Positions 59,511-64,000 of a stretch of DNA of 64,000 bases are shown here, in pieces. Source of the stretch: JAHEFU01 sp041395205 (GTDB lineage: Bacteria; 4484-113; JAFGCY01). Where the stretch lies: positions 1,612,001 to 1,676,000 of the forward strand of contig JAWLAZ010000001.1 of assembly GCA_041395205.1 (NCBI GenBank), written 5' to 3'. The translations under genes were made by a program, and so were the position numbers. The notes below the pieces were generated by a model that was not told the origin of the DNA, ran no database searches, and saw only the letters and a list, made by a program, of their open reading frames with translations. Position 1 is the stretch's first letter. Each line of letters starts with the position of its first letter.

Positions 59511-61418
59511 ATGCCGGTTATTGGAATCAGTGTGAAGCGCCTGCACGAGCTGCTCAGGAGCGATGTCAGCGAGGACCGCGTCGAGCAGCTGCTCGACTGG
59601 CTGGGCTGCGATGTGGATGGAGTGGCCGAGGTGCGCCGGCTCCGGAGCCGCCACAGTGACTACGTGATTGAGCTGAAGCCCCAGGAGACGATTCCGCTCA
59701 CGGATCCGCACAGTGGCTATTCCGCTGATGACTGGCAGAAGGTCTGGGAAGAGGTTGGCAGCGAACGCCAGGTGCTGCTGGAGCTGCTGCCCGTGCGTCC
59801 CGACCTGTTTGATGCCGGAGGTCTGGCCCGCGCTTTGCGTGGCTATCTCGGGCTGGAGACCGGACTCAGGAACTACGAACCGAAACCGAGCGGCTGGCGC
59901 TGCGAGGTGGACCCGCGCATCACGGACCCCCGATACGGCCGGCCGCTGGTGCAGATGGCGGTGATCCGCAACCTGAAGATTGATGACAACATGCTGCGCA
60001 GCATCATGAAGCTGCAGGAAGGCCTGCACTGGGCGCTGTGCCGCGACCGCAAGTTCGCGAGCATCGGCGCCTATGACCTTGACCGGCTGACGGGGCCGAT
60101 CCACTACACGCTCGTCGACCCGGACAGCTTCCGCTTCACCCCGCTGTTCTGGGGGCACAGGGAGCCGGTCAGCCCGCGCACGATGCTCGAGGAACACAAG
60201 AAGGGCATGGAGTATGCGCGGCTGCTGGAAGGCCTGGAGGCCTACCCGGCCCTGCTGGACAGCGCTGGCAATGTGCTGAGCCTGCCGCCGGTGATCAATG
60301 CCGAGCAGACGAAGGTCACCGCCGGGACCGTCAACTTCCTCGTGGACGTGACGGGACCGAATGAGCCGATCGTGACCCGCGCACTGTCAATCCTCGCTTC
60401 CTCAATGGTGGAGATGGACCCCACGGGCCAGGCCACGCTGGAGACGGTGGAGATCGTGTACCCGGAGCATACGCTGGCAACGCCGGCGATGGCCACGGAG
60501 CGGTTCAGCGTGCGCCCGCAGCAGGCCGCCCGCCTGCTGGGGATCGAGCTCACGCGGGAGGACTGCGCGCGCCTGCTTGGCAACATGCGCCACGCAGTGC
60601 AGGACCCCGGCGGGGATGCCCCGCTCAGCGTCACCGTGCCGGCCTACCGCAATGACATCCTGCACGAGGTGGACCTGATCGAGGACATCGCGATCGCCTA
60701 TGGCTACCACAACATCACGCACCGGCTGGTGCCGAGCTTCACGGTGGGCAGCAGCCTGCCGCTGGTGGAGCGGGGCCGGCAGGCGGCCGAGGCCCTGTGC
60801 GGGCTGAGCTTCTCCGAGACCCTGAGCCTCGTGCTCACGAACGAGCGCTGGCATTTCGAGCGGATGCGGATCACGGAGGAGCGCTGGCCGCGGCGTGTGG
60901 AAATTGACAACCCCGCGCATGTCGACCAGACGATGATGCGCACCAACCTGCACAGTTCGCTGCTGGAGCAGTTCTCGCGCAATACCGACCACCCGCTGCC
61001 GCAGCGGATCTTCGAGGTCGGCGACATCGTCAGCTACTACGGCGTGCCCGACGACACGGCGCATCCGCGTGAGCTGCGTGTGGCCGCCGCGGCGATCTGC
61101 GCCGTGCGTACCGGCTATGCCGAGGGCCGCAGCGTGATGGATGCGCTGCTGCATGAAATGGGCCTCGACCCGGCGAAGTTCGGGATCAACTACAGCGAGA
61201 GTGACTACCCGGCGGCGCTGCCCGGCCGCTGTGCCGAGCTCTGGGCCGATGCGGAGCTGCTCGGGGAACGGGCGGAGTACTGCGACCTGCCGGTACTGGA
61301 AGGCAGCATGCTGATCGGACGGCTGTTCGAAGTGCACCCGGAAGTGCTGGAGAACTGGAAGCTCGGCAACCCGGTGGTGCTGCTGGAGCTGGTGCTCGGC
61401 CAGCACAACTGGGACTGA
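59511..61418 (+). CDS. pheT: phenylalanyl-tRNA synthetase beta chain, archaeal/spirochaete type
   Basis: 635 residues, shorter than the usual bacterial beta chain of about 800, and without its N-terminal tRNA-binding domain or C-terminal anticodon domain. The start MPVIGISVKRLHELL is of archaeal/eukaryotic type. B3/B4 region: RPDLFDAGGLARALRGYLGL (near 105-125) and VQMAVIRNLKIDD. B5: VRPQQAARLLGIELTRED, VTVPAYRNDILHEVDLIEDIAIAYGY. The C-terminal catalytic-like part has IDNPAHVDQTMMRTNLHSSLLE and IFEVGDIV. It forms the alpha2beta2 synthetase with PheS, which is not next to it. Upstream in-frame codons belong to the divergent arginase region. Confidence 0.93.
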   Translation: MPVIGISVKRLHELLRSDVSEDRVEQLLDWLGCDVDGVAEVRRLRSRHSDYVIELKPQETIPLTDPHSGYSADDWQKVWEEVGSERQVLLELLPVRPDLFDAGGLARALRGYLGLETGLRNYEPKPSGWRCEVDPRITDPRYGRPLVQMAVIRNLKIDDNMLRSIMKLQEGLHWALCRDRKFASIGAYDLDRLTGPIHYTLVDPDSFRFTPLFWGHREPVSPRTMLEEHKKGMEYARLLEGLEAYPALLDSAGNVLSLPPVINAEQTKVTAGTVNFLVDVTGPNEPIVTRALSILASSMVEMDPTGQATLETVEIVYPEHTLATPAMATERFSVRPQQAARLLGIELTREDCARLLGNMRHAVQDPGGDAPLSVTVPAYRNDILHEVDLIEDIAIAYGYHNITHRLVPSFTVGSSLPLVERGRQAAEALCGLSFSETLSLVLTNERWHFERMRITEERWPRRVEIDNPAHVDQTMMRTNLHSSLLEQFSRNTDHPLPQRIFEVGDIVSYYGVPDDTAHPRELRVAAAAICAVRTGYAEGRSVMDALLHEMGLDPAKFGINYSESDYPAALPGRCAELWADAELLGERAEYCDLPVLEGSMLIGRLFEVHPEVLENWKLGNPVVLLELVLGQHNWD

Positions 61419-61430
61419 GCACAGGCGGGA

Positions 61431-61751
61431 TCAGATCCCGCGGTCGTCGCCACCCTGGGCTTCCCAGCCGCGGTTGTCCGGCGGCGGGGGCGCAGCCGCA
61501 TCCTCGGGCGTGTCCCCATAGCGGGCCTCGAGCGAATTGATCGCCCAGTTGAGGAGGAACACGGCGGGGATCGGTGCCAGGCTGATGGAACCGAATGACA
61601 GCCAGGCGAAGGGTGCCATCACAGGATAGACGAGCAGGGTCAGCAGGTCCTCGATCAGGGGTACGCCGGGAATGAAGTACAGCCAGCTGAGGATCACCCA
61701 GGCGTAGATGACGTACAGGTATGCGCGCAGAATCCAGATCAGAGCCTTCAT
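61431..61751 (-). CDS. YggT-family membrane protein
   Basis: 106 residues; GGGAGGG 5 nt before the ATG and TATAAT about 45 nt upstream. Hydrophobic segments LRAYLYVIYAWVILSWLYF and ISLAPIPAVFLLNWAI with a central PLIEDLLTLLVYPVMAPF match the YGGT domain. The last 30 residues are polar and proline-rich (DAAAPPPPDNRGWEAQGG). YggT proteins are linked to osmotic shock tolerance or septum/thylakoid organisation in different groups. It converges on pheT. Confidence 0.75.
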   Translation of the reverse strand: MKALIWILRAYLYVIYAWVILSWLYFIPGVPLIEDLLTLLVYPVMAPFAWLSFGSISLAPIPAVFLLNWAINSLEARYGDTPEDAAAPPPPDNRGWEAQGGDDRGI

Positions 61752-62088
61752 GCTGCCCTCCCGGCAAACGTGACTGGGATTGATTATAGGGGCAAGAGTC
61801 GGGATCGGGAATGCGGGGAGCCAAGCAGGGCGGGAGGGCAGTCAAGCCAGAAGGCCACCCGTGCCGGGCGGCCCTGGTGTCTGCCGGTGAATCCGGCAGT
61901 TTCCGGCTTGTGCAGCGGATTGCTCCGCTGCGTGCTTTACTGCACCTCCCTCCGTTTTTCCTGTTTCTTTCAGTGGCGGTTGCAACCGCACAAACAGTCA
62001 GACGAGCCGTCCTGAAAAGTGTTCGCGCCGCGGCCCGGAAAATCCTCAGGCGCTACAATTGGAAGTTCTCCGAGGTACCTACACGACC

Positions 62089-63531
62089 ATGCAAGAAATC
62101 ATCGACGCATTCCTCAACAAGGCCCAGAGCAGGGGCATCGACTACGCCGACATCCGCATCATCGACCGCCGCCGTGAAAGCATCACGGTGCGCGACGGGC
62201 GTGTTGACAGTTACGCCGATGCCACGGACGCCGGGATCGGCGTGCGCGTGCTGCACAAGGGCCGCTGGGGCTTCGCCGCCAGCCACAACATTGATGCCAG
62301 GGAGGCGGCGATGATCACCGAGACGGCGCTGCGCATCTCGGAGGCCAGTGCCCGGGCGGGTGGAGAGGCCACGCGGCTTGATGAGATCGAGGTCCACAAG
62401 GCGGAGTACAGCACGCCGCTGGAGACGGACCCCTTCGCGGTCTCGCTGGAGGACAAGCTCTCGCGGCTGATGGCCTGTGACGAGCTGATGGCGAAGGCCG
62501 CGGCGGTCTCGCACCGCCAGAGCTTCTATGACGCCTGGCGTGAGGACCAGCACTTCGCAAGCACCGAGGGTGCCAACATCCACCAGGTGGTGACGGAGTG
62601 CGGCGGCGGGATCCAGGCGGATGCGATCAGGGATGGCGACCACCAGGTGCGCTGCTTCCCCAACAGCTTCCGCGGGCAGTTCCACACCGGCGGCTATGAG
62701 CAGTTCATGCGCTACGACCTCGAGGGCGAAAGCGCGCGCATCGCCGAGGAGGCCATCCAGCTGCTGGCGGCACCGCAGGTGCCTGACGAAGTGACGACGA
62801 TCATCATCGACGGACCGCAGCTCGGGCTGCAGATCCACGAGAGCATCGGCCACGCCATCGAGCTGGACCGCGTGCTGGGCTGGGAGCTGGCCTATGCCGG
62901 CGGCAGCTTCGTCAAGCATGACGACGTCGGCAAGCTGAAGTACGGCAGCGAGATCATGCACGTGACACTTGACCCGACGCTCTCCGGCGGACTGGGCAGC
63001 TACATGTATGACGACGACGGCACGAAGGCCTTCCGCACGGACTTGATCAAGGACGGAATCCTGACCGGCTTCATGAGCGGCCGGGACAGCGCCGGAGCCT
63101 GCGGGCAGCGCACCACGGCCTGCAACCGCAGCGACGGCTTCGCCCGCCTGCCGATCGTGCGCATGGCGAATGTCAACCTTGAACCCGGCAACTACACCCT
63201 CGAGGAGCTGATCGGCTCCACGAAGAAGGGCTACCTGTTCAGCAACAACCGCTCCTGGTCGATTGACGACCACCGCGTGAACTTCCAGTTCGGCTGCGAG
63301 GCCGCCTGGGAGATCATCGACGGCAAGCTCGGGCGGATGTTCCGCAACCCGAACTACACCGGGATCACCACCGAATTCTGGGGCAACTACAGCGGCTCCT
63401 GCAACGCGGACCACTGGAACATCTGGGGTACGCCGAACTGCGGCAAGGGCCAGCCGGGCCAGACCGCACATGTGGCCCATGGCTGCGCGCCCTCACGGTT
63501 CGACAACGTGCGCGTGGGGGTGCGCGGCTGA
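62089..63531 (+). CDS. tldD: TldD-type metalloprotease
   Basis: 480 residues from ATG 62089; the frame is open from 62059 (a TTG codon), but MQEIIDAFLNKAQ is the family start. The zinc motif HESIGH (near 257-262) is intact. YADIRIIDRRRESITVRDG, AGIGVRVLHKGRWGFAAS and GSYMYDDDGTKA are family blocks. TldD works with TldE in processing peptide antibiotics such as microcin B17, and in CcdA degradation. The TldE partner is not adjacent in the window. The stop overlaps the next start by 1 bp (TGATG). Confidence 0.93.
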   Translation: MQEIIDAFLNKAQSRGIDYADIRIIDRRRESITVRDGRVDSYADATDAGIGVRVLHKGRWGFAASHNIDAREAAMITETALRISEASARAGGEATRLDEIEVHKAEYSTPLETDPFAVSLEDKLSRLMACDELMAKAAAVSHRQSFYDAWREDQHFASTEGANIHQVVTECGGGIQADAIRDGDHQVRCFPNSFRGQFHTGGYEQFMRYDLEGESARIAEEAIQLLAAPQVPDEVTTIIIDGPQLGLQIHESIGHAIELDRVLGWELAYAGGSFVKHDDVGKLKYGSEIMHVTLDPTLSGGLGSYMYDDDGTKAFRTDLIKDGILTGFMSGRDSAGACGQRTTACNRSDGFARLPIVRMANVNLEPGNYTLEELIGSTKKGYLFSNNRSWSIDDHRVNFQFGCEAAWEIIDGKLGRMFRNPNYTGITTEFWGNYSGSCNADHWNIWGTPNCGKGQPGQTAHVAHGCAPSRFDNVRVGVRG

Positions 63532-64000
63532 TGCGGCAGTTCCTCTGCAGCCTGCTCTGCCTGCTGTGCCTGGTGATGCCGGGACTGGCGCAGGCGCGGC
63601 TCAAGGCCGAGAGCGCTGACCCGATGGTGCTGCTCGAGGAGGCCAAGCTGACGATCGCCGACGGCAAGCTGGCGCACGCCCAGGAACTGCTGGCGGAGAT
63701 CCCGCTTGCGGATGCCGAGGACTACGTGGCCCAGGAGGTGCTGTTCCAGCAGCTGCTGCTCTCGGCGGCGCTGCTGCAAGCCTCGGACTTCCTGCTGCGT
63801 GAACTGGTCAGCGGCGAGCTGTTCGAGAGCGGCTATGCCGATTACCTCGTGGAGGAGCGCTCGCGCCAGGCTTCGCAGTTCGAGGAGCAGTCGCGGCGCT
63901 TCATTGAGCTGAGCGGGACGGACCCGCAGCTGGAGTTCGTGCGCTTCCGCCTGCCTTTCGTGACCGTGGAGCACCTGCGCGACGTGGAGCTCTACAGCGA
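63531..64000 (+). CDS. exported helical protein, 5' part (runs off the window)
   Basis: 156 codons are visible. Signal peptide MRQFLCSLLCLLCLVMPG, cleavage near AQARL. The mature part consists of helices with a repeat-like look (VLLEEAKLTIADGKLAHAQELLAEI, VLFQQLLLSAALLQASDFLLREL, SRQASQFEEQSRRFIELSG), similar to TPR-like proteins, but too little is seen to name it. It overlaps tldD by 1 bp and is probably co-translated with it. Confidence 0.6.
   Translation, partial: MRQFLCSLLCLLCLVMPGLAQARLKAESADPMVLLEEAKLTIADGKLAHAQELLAEIPLADAEDYVAQEVLFQQLLLSAALLQASDFLLRELVSGELFESGYADYLVEERSRQASQFEEQSRRFIELSGTDPQLEFVRFRLPFVTVEHLRDVELYS

Noticed and set aside
61811..62314. 167-codon frame upstream of tldD
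   Set aside because: It overlaps tldD in another frame and shows no family features. The region before 62059 looks like ordinary intergenic DNA with a possible tldD promoter (TACAAT near 62054).

Overview
The window is GC-rich bacterial DNA, probably from an uncultured or deep-branching lineage; I cannot name the phylum. It combines a bacterial core (gyrB, mnmA, glpX, bL25, a delta'-like clamp-loader subunit, tldD) with bshC, a DUF5693 membrane protein and an archaeal/spirochaete-type PheRS beta chain. Many secreted lipoproteins have a polyglycine run after the lipobox. At least seven genes have a -10 hexamer exactly 6 or 7 nt upstream of the start codon and no Shine-Dalgarno sequence, which is the layout of leaderless mRNAs.

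Layout. 1-4.8 kb: one DUF3800 gene broken by two insertions, an IS30 copy with a frameshifted transposase and a 3,015-bp IS1595-family element (25-bp perfect inverted repeats, 8-bp target duplication) carrying P63C-domain, membrane and ImmA/IrrE passengers. 5.1-8.2 kb: bL25, a possible NurA-like protein and a HerA-type ATPase in one translationally coupled unit. 8.2-11.4 kb: hairpin-repeat DNA, then two AT-rich secreted-protein genes behind a promoter whose spacer contains a run of 13 G, then a DUF4287/DUF5655 gene. 11.4-20.6 kb: secreted proteins, including three tandem lipoprotein paralogues. 20.7-28.2 kb: mnmA, an inverted-repeat-bounded GxxExxY gene and an envelope operon (VCBS lipoprotein, DUF2993, small exported protein, DUF5693). 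28.3-36.4 kb: a tyrosine recombinase and a delta' gene that both carry in-frame repeat DNA, an AT-rich DUF262 restriction island, and two RRM genes with matching structured leaders inside hairpin arrays. 36.4-64 kb: mostly housekeeping and envelope genes (metallo-hydrolase, S9 peptidase, bshC, yjbQ, gyrB, PKD lipoprotein, beta-lactamase-like hydrolase, M48 peptidase, MNT/HEPN pair, alkaline phosphatase, glpX, HPt protein, arginase, pheT, YggT, tldD).

The most unusual content is non-coding. (1) Arrays of short modules, typically GGAGG, a 6-8 bp stem of variable sequence, a GNRA-like loop, and the matching stem, sit between genes and often start on the G of a TAG stop codon. Related modules also lie inside the delta' gene. 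(2) The two RRM leaders can both fold so that the ribosome-binding site and AUG are paired with upstream sequence. (3) A poly-G tract lies exactly between -35 and -10 hexamers, as in phase-variable promoters. (4) Other dispersed repeats (a 190-bp repeat, 36/37-bp GTGTAGC repeats, CACGAAGG and GCGCAGAGG repeats) fill most remaining gaps. I see no rRNA, tRNA or CRISPR array.
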